Assembly (NCBI GenBank): GCA_964623915.1
Contig: CAZUVQ010000062.1
Coordinates: 1-10,814 of the forward strand
DNA from: CAZUVQ01 sp964623915
GTDB taxonomy: Bacteria > Bacillota > Clostridia > UMGS1883 > UMGS1540
Length of the DNA stretch: 10,814 nucleotides
Direction of reading: 5' to 3'
The notes beneath the pieces were generated by a model, which made no database searches, was not told the DNA's origin, and was given only the letters and a program-made list of their open reading frames with translations. The position numbers and the translations under genes are program-made. Shown piece after piece: positions 1-6,561 of this stretch (the first letter of the stretch is position 1; every line of letters starts with the position of its first letter).

Positions 1-121
1 GAAGTCGTATTTATTATACCATAAGTGCAAGCCGCAATCGGCTTGCTTCACACCGTTTCAATAAATACATCAAATGAAAGCCGTTAGGCTTTTCAACCGA
101 AGACGTATTTATAATATCTTA
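1..121. repeat. Non-coding repeat and hairpin region at left edge
   Basis: No convincing reading frame is present. A near-identical direct repeat occurs at 1-18 and 99-116 (16 of 18 bases match, core GTATTTAT). Between them, at 60-68, lies the inverted arm AATAAATAC, which is the exact complement of 7-15 and pairs over 8 bases with 105-112. A hairpin sits in each interval: 27-46 is a perfect 8-bp stem (GCAAGCCG / CGGCTTGC) with a 4-nt loop, and 77-92 is a 6-bp stem (AAAGCC / GGCTTT) with a 4-nt loop. The region follows the stop codon of the leftward SPFH gene, so it is the 3' untranslated region of that operon. The hairpins may end or protect the transcript, but neither has a clear U-run on either strand. 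It could also be an interspersed palindromic element continuing beyond the window. Confidence 0.55.
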
Positions 122-1000
122 TTATTCCTTCACAACTTCTTTTAATGAAGCGGCAAGACCGGCAAGGCTTTGTATTTCTGAAGGTATAATAATCTTTGTG
201 GATTTACCGTCTGCTACCTTTTCGAATGTTTCAAAGGAACGCAGTGTAAGCATTTCCTTTGATGGAGCAGCTTCATTTATTAGTCGTATGCCTTCGGCGA
301 TAGCAGTCTGAACCTGTACTATTGCCTCAGCTTCACCTTCTGCCTGGCGGATGGCTGCTTCCTTTGAAGCCTCAGCTCGAAGAATTGCAGATTCCTTTTC
401 ACCTTCAGCAACAAGAACCGCTGATCTCTTTTCACCTTCTGCTCTTAATATGGATTCACGTCGTTCACGCTCGGCCTTCATCTGTCTTTCCATCGCATCC
501 TGAATGCCACGCGGAGGAAGGATGTTTTTAAGCTCAACACGGTTTATTTTTATACCCCAAGGGTCGGTTGCTTCATCAAGGATGGTACGCATTTTTGTGT
601 TAACGACATCCCTTGATGTCAAGGTTTCGTCAAGCTCCATATCACCTATTATGTTACGAAGTGTTGTGGCAGTTAAATTTTCTATTGCCATCATCGGACG
701 CTCAACACCGTATGAGTATAGCTTTGGATCTGTTATTTGAAAAAATACAACAGTGTCTATCTGCATAGTAACGTTATCTTTTGTAATAACTCCCTGCGGT
801 TCAAAGTCCACAACCTGTTCTTTCAGGTTTACCCTTTTTGATATGCGCTCAAGAATGGGCACCATAAAGTGCAGGCCTACATTCCATGTGTCATGATATG
901 CACCGAAACGCTCAATAACATATGCGTTTGCCTGTGGTACAATTTTTATGTTGCTTATTATGACCAGGATCAAGATAAGAAGAAAAATATAAAATAACAT
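122..1000 (-). CDS. SPFH/Band 7 (stomatin-like, QmcA-type) membrane protein
   Basis: The 292-residue protein has one hydrophobic N-terminal segment (about 2-18), then an SPFH/Band 7 domain (about 22-180) with the typical stretch AYVIERFGAYHDTW, and then a charged Ala/Glu-rich coiled coil (about 165-235) with repeated AEGEK units. Length and order match bacterial stomatin/QmcA/YbbK proteins, which oligomerise at the membrane and are thought to organise membrane microdomains and influence proteases; no enzymatic activity is known. The start is ATG with AAAGGG seven bases upstream. It is the last gene of the leftward operon, 84 bases after the NfeD-like gene. SPFH and NfeD proteins are recurrent operon partners, and the C-terminal OB fold of NfeD is thought to bind the SPFH partner. 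The family call is secure; the exact role is unknown. Confidence 0.92.
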   Translation of the reverse strand: MLFYIFLLILILVIISNIKIVPQANAYVIERFGAYHDTWNVGLHFMVPILERISKRVNLKEQVVDFEPQGVITKDNVTMQIDTVVFFQITDPKLYSYGVERPMMAIENLTATTLRNIIGDMELDETLTSRDVVNTKMRTILDEATDPWGIKINRVELKNILPPRGIQDAMERQMKAERERRESILRAEGEKRSAVLVAEGEKESAILRAEASKEAAIRQAEGEAEAIVQVQTAIAEGIRLINEAAPSKEMLTLRSFETFEKVADGKSTKIIIPSEIQSLAGLAASLKEVVKE

Positions 1001-1084
1001 ACTAAAACCCTTTCCGGCTCACAAAAATTTGAATTTCCCGCCTTATAGGAGCCTTATAAGACGATAAGATGATTACTTTTACAG
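1001..1084 (-). other. 84-nt spacer between nfeD-like and SPFH genes with weak hairpin
   Basis: This is the longest gap inside the leftward operon. It holds a 6-bp AT-rich stem (1042-1047 with 1055-1060, 7-nt loop) built from a GCCTTATA direct repeat (1040-1047 and 1051-1058). Reading leftward, it is followed by an AT-rich stretch ending in five Ts, and then by the AAAGGG ribosome binding site of the SPFH gene. It might be a weak attenuator or an mRNA processing point. I see no good promoter in it. Confidence 0.25.
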
Positions 1085-1519
1085 CTATTCCTTTCTTTTC
1101 ACAATAGTCCGCACGCCGGCGATTTCGATTACCTCAACAGTCTCACCTTTCGGGATGATGCTTTCGTCATCCGATTTTGCAGACCATACGCTGCCCATTA
1201 CTTTGATTTTACCCAAACCTTCAGTTACATTGATTTCTTCTGTTACAACACCTTCTTTTCCTACTACTCTGTCGGCATTCGTGGGTACTGAGTCCTTTTT
1301 CAGAAGCCTTTTTACAATAGGCATGGTGAAAATCAGAAGTACTGCACTCACTAATACAAATACACCTATCTGCACACCAAATGAAGCTCCTAAAAACGAA
1401 GCAATCAGTGCGGCAATGGCTCCTGCAACAAACCAAATTGAAACAAGGCTGACTGTTGCAAGTTCAAGAACAAGAAAGAGCACTGCGAAAACGAGCCATG
1501 TGATAGTTAAGTCTGGCAT
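1085..1519 (-). CDS. NfeD-family membrane protein (short form)
   Basis: The 144-residue protein has a hydrophobic N-terminal half, with membrane segments at about 6-26, 27-44 and 49-68, and a soluble beta-rich C-terminal domain (about 85-142). The pattern GKIKVMGSVWSA ... IPKGETVEVIEI fits the OB-fold NfeD domain. It lacks the ClpP-like serine protease domain of long NfeD proteins, so it is the short form that usually accompanies an SPFH/stomatin gene, as here. It is inferred to act as a membrane scaffold partner rather than an enzyme. The ATG start lies 17 bases after the topoisomerase stop codon, with AAAGGA directly after that stop and GGTG closer to the ATG, so the two genes are almost certainly co-transcribed and may be translationally coupled. 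Confidence 0.9.
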   Translation of the reverse strand: MPDLTITWLVFAVLFLVLELATVSLVSIWFVAGAIAALIASFLGASFGVQIGVFVLVSAVLLIFTMPIVKRLLKKDSVPTNADRVVGKEGVVTEEINVTEGLGKIKVMGSVWSAKSDDESIIPKGETVEVIEIAGVRTIVKRKE

Positions 1520-1536
1520 TGTGTCACCGTCCTTTA

Positions 1537-3702
1537 TTAAAATATTGTTATCTGAGGGTTATCCTCTCCCTTTGGATAATAACCACCTGAAGGAAGATTT
1601 TTTGCTTTATAAGACTGTGAATCAGATACGCCTGATTCCGCAGCTATTACCAAACTGTCCATTATGCTGCCTTTTTTAAGGCGCATAACCTGAACACCCA
1701 GAGAGCTTCTCGTAGCTTTAAGCGGAACATCCGCACTTGAAAATACAAGGCGTTTTCCTGATGAGCTTGCCACATAAATATCTGTATCTTCAGGCGCATA
1801 TACAGCTCCTACAACAGGAGATGCCGCTGCGTATGCCTTTGTCAATTTTTTGCGGTTCTGCTTTGTCATATAGGTACCAAAGGGTACCTTTGATACCTTG
1901 CCGTTTTCAAGCATGTTACCTTCATAATTTTCTGTAGTGGTAACCATATAAATTATTTCTTCGTTTTCCTGCATATCCAGAATGTTTGGCAAATATTCTC
2001 CCCATGAGCTTGCCTTACAATCATTAATCTCATGAAGTTTTGCTTTATAGCAGTTTTGCATATTACTGAAAAATAATATTTCGTGGCGGTTTGTTGCCTC
2101 GGACTCACATGTTATCACATCGTCTTCCTTAAGCTTTTGTTCTGAAGCCGAACGCAATGAAACAAGAGAAATTTTCTTAAGATAATTGCCCTTTGTCAGG
2201 AATACCTTAAGATTATAATCCTCAATAAAATGCTCTTCGTTGTATTGTGTTATTTCGCTTTCTTCAAGTATTTCAGTGAGTCTGTCCTTCCCGTGTTTTT
2301 TAACAACTTCTTTAATATCTTCAATAATAATTTTTTTAATTTCACGGTCTTCTGAAAGAATATATTCAAGATGTTTAATTTCATCAGCCAATTCATCTGT
2401 TTCAGCAGTACGTTTTAAAATATACTGTTTATTTAGATTACGCAGTTTGATTTCGGCGACGAATTCCGCCTGCACTTTATCAATTGAAAAGCCCTTCATA
2501 AGGTTTGGGATAACCAGGTCATCTTCTTCTGTTTCCCTTATTATTTTTATTGCCCTGTCTATATCCAGCAGAATTTTTTTAAGACCCAAAAGAAGATGAA
2601 GCTTTTCTTCCTTTTTAGTTATATCAAATATTATTCTGCGCCTTACGCAGTTGGTTCTGAAAGCTGTCCATTCATGAAGAATTTGAGAAATTCCCATAAC
2701 GCGCGGTGTGCTATTTATAAGTATATTAAAATTACAGCTAAAAGTGTCCTCAAGAGGTGTCATCTTAAAAAGGCGCATCATCAGCATGTCAGCGTCAACA
2801 CCTTTTTTGATATCAATTGCAATTTTCAGACCGCTTAAATCAGTTTCGTCACGTATGTCAGTAATTTCCTTGATTTTGTTTGTTTTGATATGCTCGACAA
2901 TCTTGTCAATAATTGCTTCGATGGTGGTGGTATAAGGAATTTCATATATTTCAATACAATTGTTTTTCTTATCATATCTGTATTTGGAACGAAGCCGGAA
3001 ACCACCTCTGCCTGTTTTATAGATTTCCTTTAGTTCTTCGCTATTGTAAACAATGTATCCGCCTGATGGAAAATCAGGTGCTATCAAGGTTTCTGATATG
3101 TCGCATTTTGGATTTTTAATGAATTTAATCGTGGTTTCACATAATTCCCGTAAATTAAAACTGCATATATTGCTTGCCATACCAACGGCGATTCCCTGAT
3201 TGGAATTTACAAGAATACTTGGGAAGGAAACGGGTAATATTGAAGGTTCCCGCATCGTGCCGTCGTAATTATCCAGGAAATCAACAGTGTCTTTATCTAT
3301 ATCACCAAAAATTTCACGGCATAAATCATCAAGCTTTGCTTCAGTATAACGTGCGGCGGCAAAAGCCATGTCACGGCTGTACTGCTTTCCGAAGTTACCC
3401 TTGGAATCAATAAAAGGGTGCAACAGGGCGCAGTTACCGCGTGTCATGCGGACCATGGTTTCATAAATTGCCATATCACCGTGTGGGTTTAATTTCATTG
3501 TCTGTCCCACAATATTTGCGCTTTTGGTTTTATTCCCCGTTAAAAGCCCCATTTTATACATTGTGTAAAGAAGCTTTCTGTGAGATGGCTTGAAGCCGTC
3601 AATTTCCGGAATGGCCCTTGAAATTATTACGCTCATGGCATAGGGCATATAGTTTTCTTCAAGTGTTTCAGTGATTTTCTGTCCTTTCGGAGGGTTAATC
3701 AT
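1537..3702 (-). CDS. parC: Type IIA DNA topoisomerase subunit A (ParC/GyrA family)
   Basis: This 721-residue protein is the DNA-cleaving subunit that, with a GyrB/ParE ATPase, passes one duplex through another to relax supercoils or decatenate chromosomes. The N-terminal winged-helix/tower core covers about 5-470. The catalytic tyrosine is Tyr119 in AARYTEAKL, preceded by Arg118, and the wedge region reads GIAVGMASN (170-178). A reduced beta-pinwheel of roughly 200 residues forms the C-terminus. I see no GyrA box (QRRGGKG-like), and the protein is shorter than typical GyrA, so ParC or a gyrase-like paralogue fits better. The symbol is tentative. The position equal to E. coli GyrA Ser83 is Met77, and that of Asp87 is Glu81. 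The ATG has AGGAG nine bases upstream. The ATPase subunit is not adjacent; thiI ends 28 bases upstream and an nfeD-like gene follows. Confidence 0.9.
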   Translation of the reverse strand: MINPPKGQKITETLEENYMPYAMSVIISRAIPEIDGFKPSHRKLLYTMYKMGLLTGNKTKSANIVGQTMKLNPHGDMAIYETMVRMTRGNCALLHPFIDSKGNFGKQYSRDMAFAAARYTEAKLDDLCREIFGDIDKDTVDFLDNYDGTMREPSILPVSFPSILVNSNQGIAVGMASNICSFNLRELCETTIKFIKNPKCDISETLIAPDFPSGGYIVYNSEELKEIYKTGRGGFRLRSKYRYDKKNNCIEIYEIPYTTTIEAIIDKIVEHIKTNKIKEITDIRDETDLSGLKIAIDIKKGVDADMLMMRLFKMTPLEDTFSCNFNILINSTPRVMGISQILHEWTAFRTNCVRRRIIFDITKKEEKLHLLLGLKKILLDIDRAIKIIRETEEDDLVIPNLMKGFSIDKVQAEFVAEIKLRNLNKQYILKRTAETDELADEIKHLEYILSEDREIKKIIIEDIKEVVKKHGKDRLTEILEESEITQYNEEHFIEDYNLKVFLTKGNYLKKISLVSLRSASEQKLKEDDVITCESEATNRHEILFFSNMQNCYKAKLHEINDCKASSWGEYLPNILDMQENEEIIYMVTTTENYEGNMLENGKVSKVPFGTYMTKQNRKKLTKAYAAASPVVGAVYAPEDTDIYVASSSGKRLVFSSADVPLKATRSSLGVQVMRLKKGSIMDSLVIAAESGVSDSQSYKAKNLPSGGYYPKGEDNPQITIF

Positions 3703-3730
3703 TTACAGTAACTCCTATCTTGGTTATGTC

Positions 3731-4891
3731 TCACTTAATATCAAAGGTTTCTGTACCTTCCACCGCTTTGTTTACAAGATATTCAACATCCAAAAAGCTT
3801 TCTGACTGTAATATTTTGTCAAGGCGTGGTTTTGTTGTAGGATGTTTCGGTACAAAAATTGTGCAGCAGTCCTCAAAGGGAAGAATGGAGGTTTCAAAAG
3901 AACCAATTTTTTTTGCAAGAGTTACAATATCTTCCTTGTCCATTCCAATTAGAGGCCGAAAGCACGGATATAAAGCGGCATCATCTGTTACAGCTATTGC
4001 CTCCATGGTCTGGCTTGCAACCTGACCTAGGCTTTCGCCTGTTATAAGGCAAAGTGCACCTTCTCTTTGTGCTATCTTATTTGAAATCATCATCATCATT
4101 CTTCTCATTATAATAGTAAGATGCTCGGCAGGGCATTTCTCGCGCATTGCAAGCTGTTGCTCTGTAAACGCAACAACGTGAACACGCATTGAACCGGTAT
4201 ATCCTGACAGGATTTTTGCCAGGTCAAGCACCTTTTGTTTAGCATGCTCGCTTGTAAATGGGTGAGAGAAAAAATGAATACCCTCTATAACGGCACCGCG
4301 TTTTGCAATAAGGTAGCCGGCAACAGGGCTGTCAATACCGCCGGATAGAAGCAGCATTGCTTTTCCGCTTGAACCGGTGGGCATTCCGCCGGGGCCCGCT
4401 ATTTTTGATGAATAAATGTATGCACCGCCTTCACGGATTTCTATATTTACAGTTACATCGGGATTTTTAACATCAACACTTAAATTTTCAAACAGTGACA
4501 AAACTCTGCCTCCAAGCTCGCTGCAAATTTCAGGTGATTTTATAGGATATGTTTTGTCTGCACGCTTTGTTTCAACCTTAAAGGTTTTTGCACCGGAGAG
4601 AATATTTTTCAGATAAACGCCGATACAATCGGAAATGGAATCAAAATCCTTTTCGCAAATGGCGGCGCGCGTTACAGAAACAACACCAAAAACCCGCGAT
4701 ATTTTATAAACTAATATATCGTTGTCTACACCCTCATCGGGTTCTGCATAAATGGTTGCACGTGATTTGTAGATGTGGGCTTTGTTATCTATTGCTTTTT
4801 TTATGTTATTTACAAGTTTGTCCTCAAATATATGACGGTTTAAACCCTTTAAAATAATTTCACCGTACTTTATCAGAATAATTTCTTTCAT
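3731..4891 (-). CDS. thiI: tRNA 4-thiouridine synthase ThiI
   Basis: This 386-residue enzyme adenylates U8 of tRNA with ATP and transfers sulfur to make 4-thiouridine; in many bacteria it also serves thiazole synthesis for thiamin. The order is an N-terminal ferredoxin-like region and THUMP domain (about 1-165), then a PP-loop ATPase domain with the signature SGGIDSPVAGY at 183-193, and a C-terminal stretch with EDCCTIFVPKHP. There is no C-terminal rhodanese domain, as in Bacillus-type ThiI, which receives persulfide sulfur from a dedicated cysteine desulfurase. That partner is the gene directly upstream: its TAA and the thiI ATG share one base (TAATG), and GGAGG lies six bases before the ATG. 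A run of four Met occurs in RRMMMMIS, where the family is Met-rich. The identification is firm. Confidence 0.96.
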   Translation of the reverse strand: MKEIILIKYGEIILKGLNRHIFEDKLVNNIKKAIDNKAHIYKSRATIYAEPDEGVDNDILVYKISRVFGVVSVTRAAICEKDFDSISDCIGVYLKNILSGAKTFKVETKRADKTYPIKSPEICSELGGRVLSLFENLSVDVKNPDVTVNIEIREGGAYIYSSKIAGPGGMPTGSSGKAMLLLSGGIDSPVAGYLIAKRGAVIEGIHFFSHPFTSEHAKQKVLDLAKILSGYTGSMRVHVVAFTEQQLAMREKCPAEHLTIIMRRMMMMISNKIAQREGALCLITGESLGQVASQTMEAIAVTDDAALYPCFRPLIGMDKEDIVTLAKKIGSFETSILPFEDCCTIFVPKHPTTKPRLDKILQSESFLDVEYLVNKAVEGTETFDIK

Positions 4892-6009
4892 TAATTTCCT
4901 CCGACTACCTTATTAAGCGTTGGTATGATTTTATGCAAAACCTCAGCGCATTTTTTTGCCTCGCCCATGGTATTGTATTTTGAAAAACTGAATCGGACAG
5001 CACTTTTCGGGCTTATGCCCATTGCCTTTAAAACATAGCTTTCGCCGGAACGGTTGTTGGCACAGGCTGAGCCTGCAGAAGCACATATATCCTCGCATGC
5101 AAGTGCATTTAAAATTACTTCAGACGGAATAACACCAAAGGAAACATTCAAGACGAAAGGTGAGCTGTTTTCGGGGCTGTTTATTTGTGCATATGGGAAC
5201 TTTTTTATTTCTCCCCTTAGGTATTCATTAATATTTATGACAGTGTTGCTGTCATAATCAAAGCCTGAAACAGCTGCCGCAAGACCCATTATACCTGCTA
5301 AATTTTCCGTTCCAGAATGAATGTTTTTTTCCTGACCGCCACCGAACAATACTTGATTTATGGAAAGCCCTTTTCTGATATACAAAGCTCCGACGCCCTT
5401 TGGACCATGAAATTTGTGAGCACTGATACTTAGCATATCAATCCCCAAAAGCTCGGGGAGGAGCTCAGTTTTGCCAAAAGCCTGCACCGCATCCGTATGA
5501 AAAATGGCACGAGGGCATATTCTGTCTATTACAGCACGGACTTTTTCAATCGGCATAATTGCGCCCGTTTCGTTATTCACAGTCATAATGCTGACAAAAG
5601 ACGTTGTGGATTTCAGTGCCTGCTCAATTTTTTCTATCGGAATGTTACCGTCTTTTTCCGGAACAATATAAGATACATCAAAGCCTCGTTTTGAAAGCTC
5701 ATCAAAGCAATTTAAAACTGCATGATGCTCAATGGCAGTGGTTACAATATGATTTCCCACTCCTTTTTTTGCGCCGCCAAACACAGCAATGTTATCAGAC
5801 ATTGTGCCGCCTGATGTAAAATATATGTTATCGGCTTTTGTGTGAAGTGCTTTGGCAACAGCCTGCCGTGCTTCTTTTAATTCATGGGCTGCTTCTCTGC
5901 CGACCTTGTGAGCGGATGACGGATTTCCGTATAAGGATAAGCCTTTCATCACTGCGTTTACTGCTGTTTCGGACGGTTTTGTTGTTGCGCTGTTATCGAA
6001 ATAAATCAT
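4891..6009 (-). CDS. nifS: Cysteine desulfurase, NifS/IscS family (likely ThiI partner)
   Basis: This 372-residue PLP enzyme converts cysteine to alanine and carries the released sulfur as a persulfide. Visible motifs are YFDNSATT at 3-10, His95-His96 in the cofactor region, Asp173 and Gln176 in HTDAVQAFGK, the PLP lysine Lys199 in SAHKFHGPKG, and the mobile-loop catalytic Cys316 in SAGSACANN. Length is normal. The usual SGGTE(A/S)DN motif reads SGGTMSDN here, with Met70 in place of Glu. The ATG has AAAGGAG five bases upstream. The gene is translationally coupled to thiI downstream and lies 12 bases after the small gene upstream. No iscU or nifU scaffold gene is nearby, so a role as dedicated sulfur donor for ThiI, like Bacillus NifZ, is the best inference. 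A wider role in Fe-S assembly cannot be excluded. Confidence 0.95.
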   Translation of the reverse strand: MIYFDNSATTKPSETAVNAVMKGLSLYGNPSSAHKVGREAAHELKEARQAVAKALHTKADNIYFTSGGTMSDNIAVFGGAKKGVGNHIVTTAIEHHAVLNCFDELSKRGFDVSYIVPEKDGNIPIEKIEQALKSTTSFVSIMTVNNETGAIMPIEKVRAVIDRICPRAIFHTDAVQAFGKTELLPELLGIDMLSISAHKFHGPKGVGALYIRKGLSINQVLFGGGQEKNIHSGTENLAGIMGLAAAVSGFDYDSNTVININEYLRGEIKKFPYAQINSPENSSPFVLNVSFGVIPSEVILNALACEDICASAGSACANNRSGESYVLKAMGISPKSAVRFSFSKYNTMGEAKKCAEVLHKIIPTLNKVVGGN

Positions 6010-6021
6010 AGCTGCTCCTTT

Positions 6022-6363
6022 TTATGCATGAACAATTTTAACCGTTCCGTTTATTACATGAGCTTTATTTACAAATTCTCTCGTGGTGCGGCCGGTTCTA
6101 CTTTTCCCTTCAATAAAATAACCGTGTCGTGTTATTTGAATAACATTGCCTTTTGCACACCTGTAAAGATAATCATCATCCTCAGATTTAATTCTATTCC
6201 CAATAGGCTCAATAAGCAAAATTGCATCACCACAGAAAAATTTTCCAAGCCTTTTATTTCTTTTCCTTAAGTTATCTATTAAAATAGCACGTATATCTCT
6301 CATTACTATGCTGTTGATTTCTTCTTCAATTTGTAGGCGTTTTTTTGATTTTGCCTCTTTCAC
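6022..6363 (-). CDS. Unrecognised 113-residue basic protein, first gene of the leftward operon
   Basis: I do not recognise this family. The protein is basic. Residues 1-38 are rich in Lys, Arg and Glu and look helical. From about residue 40 on it alternates like a small beta barrel (GKFFCGDAILLIEPIG, then YLYRCAKGNVIQITRHGYFIEG, then a closing strand INGTVKIVHA). That shape recalls small SH3-like nucleic-acid-binding proteins such as Veg, but this is only an impression. The start is GTG at 6363 with AAGGG five bases upstream. An ATG two bases upstream is out of frame and is immediately followed by TGA. It is the promoter-proximal gene, 12 bases before nifS, so a role linked to sulfur transfer, tRNA or RNA is possible but unproven. 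Real coding is supported by operon spacing and the well-formed promoter in front. Confidence 0.75.
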   Translation of the reverse strand: MKEAKSKKRLQIEEEINSIVMRDIRAILIDNLRKRNKRLGKFFCGDAILLIEPIGNRIKSEDDDYLYRCAKGNVIQITRHGYFIEGKSRTGRTTREFVNKAHVINGTVKIVHA

Positions 6364-6373
6364 ATTTTCCCTT
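6364..6373 (-). promoter_or_regulatory. RBS deciding the GTG start of the small first gene
   Basis: Read leftward, AAGGG (6373-6369) lies five bases before GTG at 6363. The overlapping ATG at 6365 would encode only Met before a TGA, so GTG is the usable start for the long frame. Confidence 0.55.
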
Positions 6374-6392
6374 CTTTCCCCTATGATTATAT

Positions 6393-6421
6393 ATATTATA
6401 ATTTATTTCAGGTTTTGTCAA
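6393..6421 (-). promoter_or_regulatory. Sigma-A-type promoter of the leftward operon
   Basis: A perfect TTGACA -35 box lies at 6421-6416 on the minus strand. With a 17-base spacer the -10 is TAATAT (6398-6393); with 15 bases it is a perfect TATAAT (6400-6395). Either places the transcript start near 6386-6389, about 22-25 bases before the GTG of the first gene, so the leader is short and leaves no room for a riboswitch. Confidence 0.68.
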
Positions 6422-6448
6422 TAGTATACAGCAGGCGCATATACTATT
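6420..6448. promoter_or_regulatory. Perfect 9-bp inverted repeat, operator-like, between divergent operons
   Basis: AATAGTATA (6420-6428) and TATACTATT (6440-6448) are exact reverse complements separated by 11 bases, so their centres are 20 bp apart, about two helical turns. The left arm overlaps the last two bases of the leftward -35 box. The site lies about 70-80 bp upstream of the rightward -10 candidates. The layout fits a dimeric regulator acting on the leftward operon, perhaps on both. I do not recognise the motif as a known operator. Confidence 0.45.
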
Positions 6449-6495
6449 AATTTCAAATTGTAACAAAAAATTAATAATTATTTGAGCAAAACACC

Positions 6496-6529
6496 TTTAA
6501 TTTTCTTGTTATTATGTGTATAATATAAT
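6496..6529 (+). promoter_or_regulatory. Probable promoter of the cdaA operon
   Basis: Two overlapping TATAAT boxes occur at 6519-6524 and 6524-6529, and either would give a leader of about 25-32 bases before the cdaA start. The -35 is poor: TTTAAT at 6496-6501 (17-base spacer) or TTCTTG at 6503-6508 (15-base spacer to the second -10). A weak constitutive or activator-dependent promoter is likely. No c-di-AMP (ydaO-type) riboswitch can fit in this leader. Confidence 0.5.
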
Positions 6530-6548
6530 TAATAATGTAATTTTTGCG

Positions 6549-6554
6549 AAGGAG
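6549..6554 (+). promoter_or_regulatory. RBS deciding the GTG start of cdaA
   Basis: AAGGAG lies seven bases before the in-frame GTG at 6562. An in-frame TTG at 6544 lies upstream of this site and has no ribosome binding site of its own. The in-frame ATG at 6571 is 16 bases away, which is too far. The ATG at 6560 is out of frame. Confidence 0.75.
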
Positions 6555-6561
6555 TGATTAT

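Noticed and set aside
1155..1679. 174-codon open frame on the plus strand
   Set aside because: It lies antisense to the well-supported nfeD-like gene and the end of the topoisomerase gene, has low-complexity Ser/Thr-rich composition and shows no convincing ribosome binding site.
1872..1889. Perfect 7-bp inverted repeat AGGTACC/GGTACCT with a 4-nt loop
   Set aside because: It lies within topoisomerase codons and is built from GGTACC, which is itself a palindrome; there is no T-run and no context to suggest a function.
2240..2599. 119-codon plus-strand open frame rich in Ser, Ile and Leu
   Set aside because: It is the antisense shadow of the charged helical part of the topoisomerase gene; its composition is what complementing Lys/Glu/Asp codons gives.
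3720..4025. 101-codon plus-strand open frame starting near the parC/thiI junction
   Set aside because: It is fully antisense to thiI, with no family resemblance, and the sense gene is unambiguous.
6473..6482. AATAATTATT palindrome upstream of cdaA
   Set aside because: Short AT-only palindromes are expected by chance in such AT-rich DNA.
6544..6561. TTG at 6544 as the cdaA start, and an extended N-terminus
   Set aside because: It lies upstream of the only good ribosome binding site (6549-6554), which is correctly spaced for GTG at 6562 instead.
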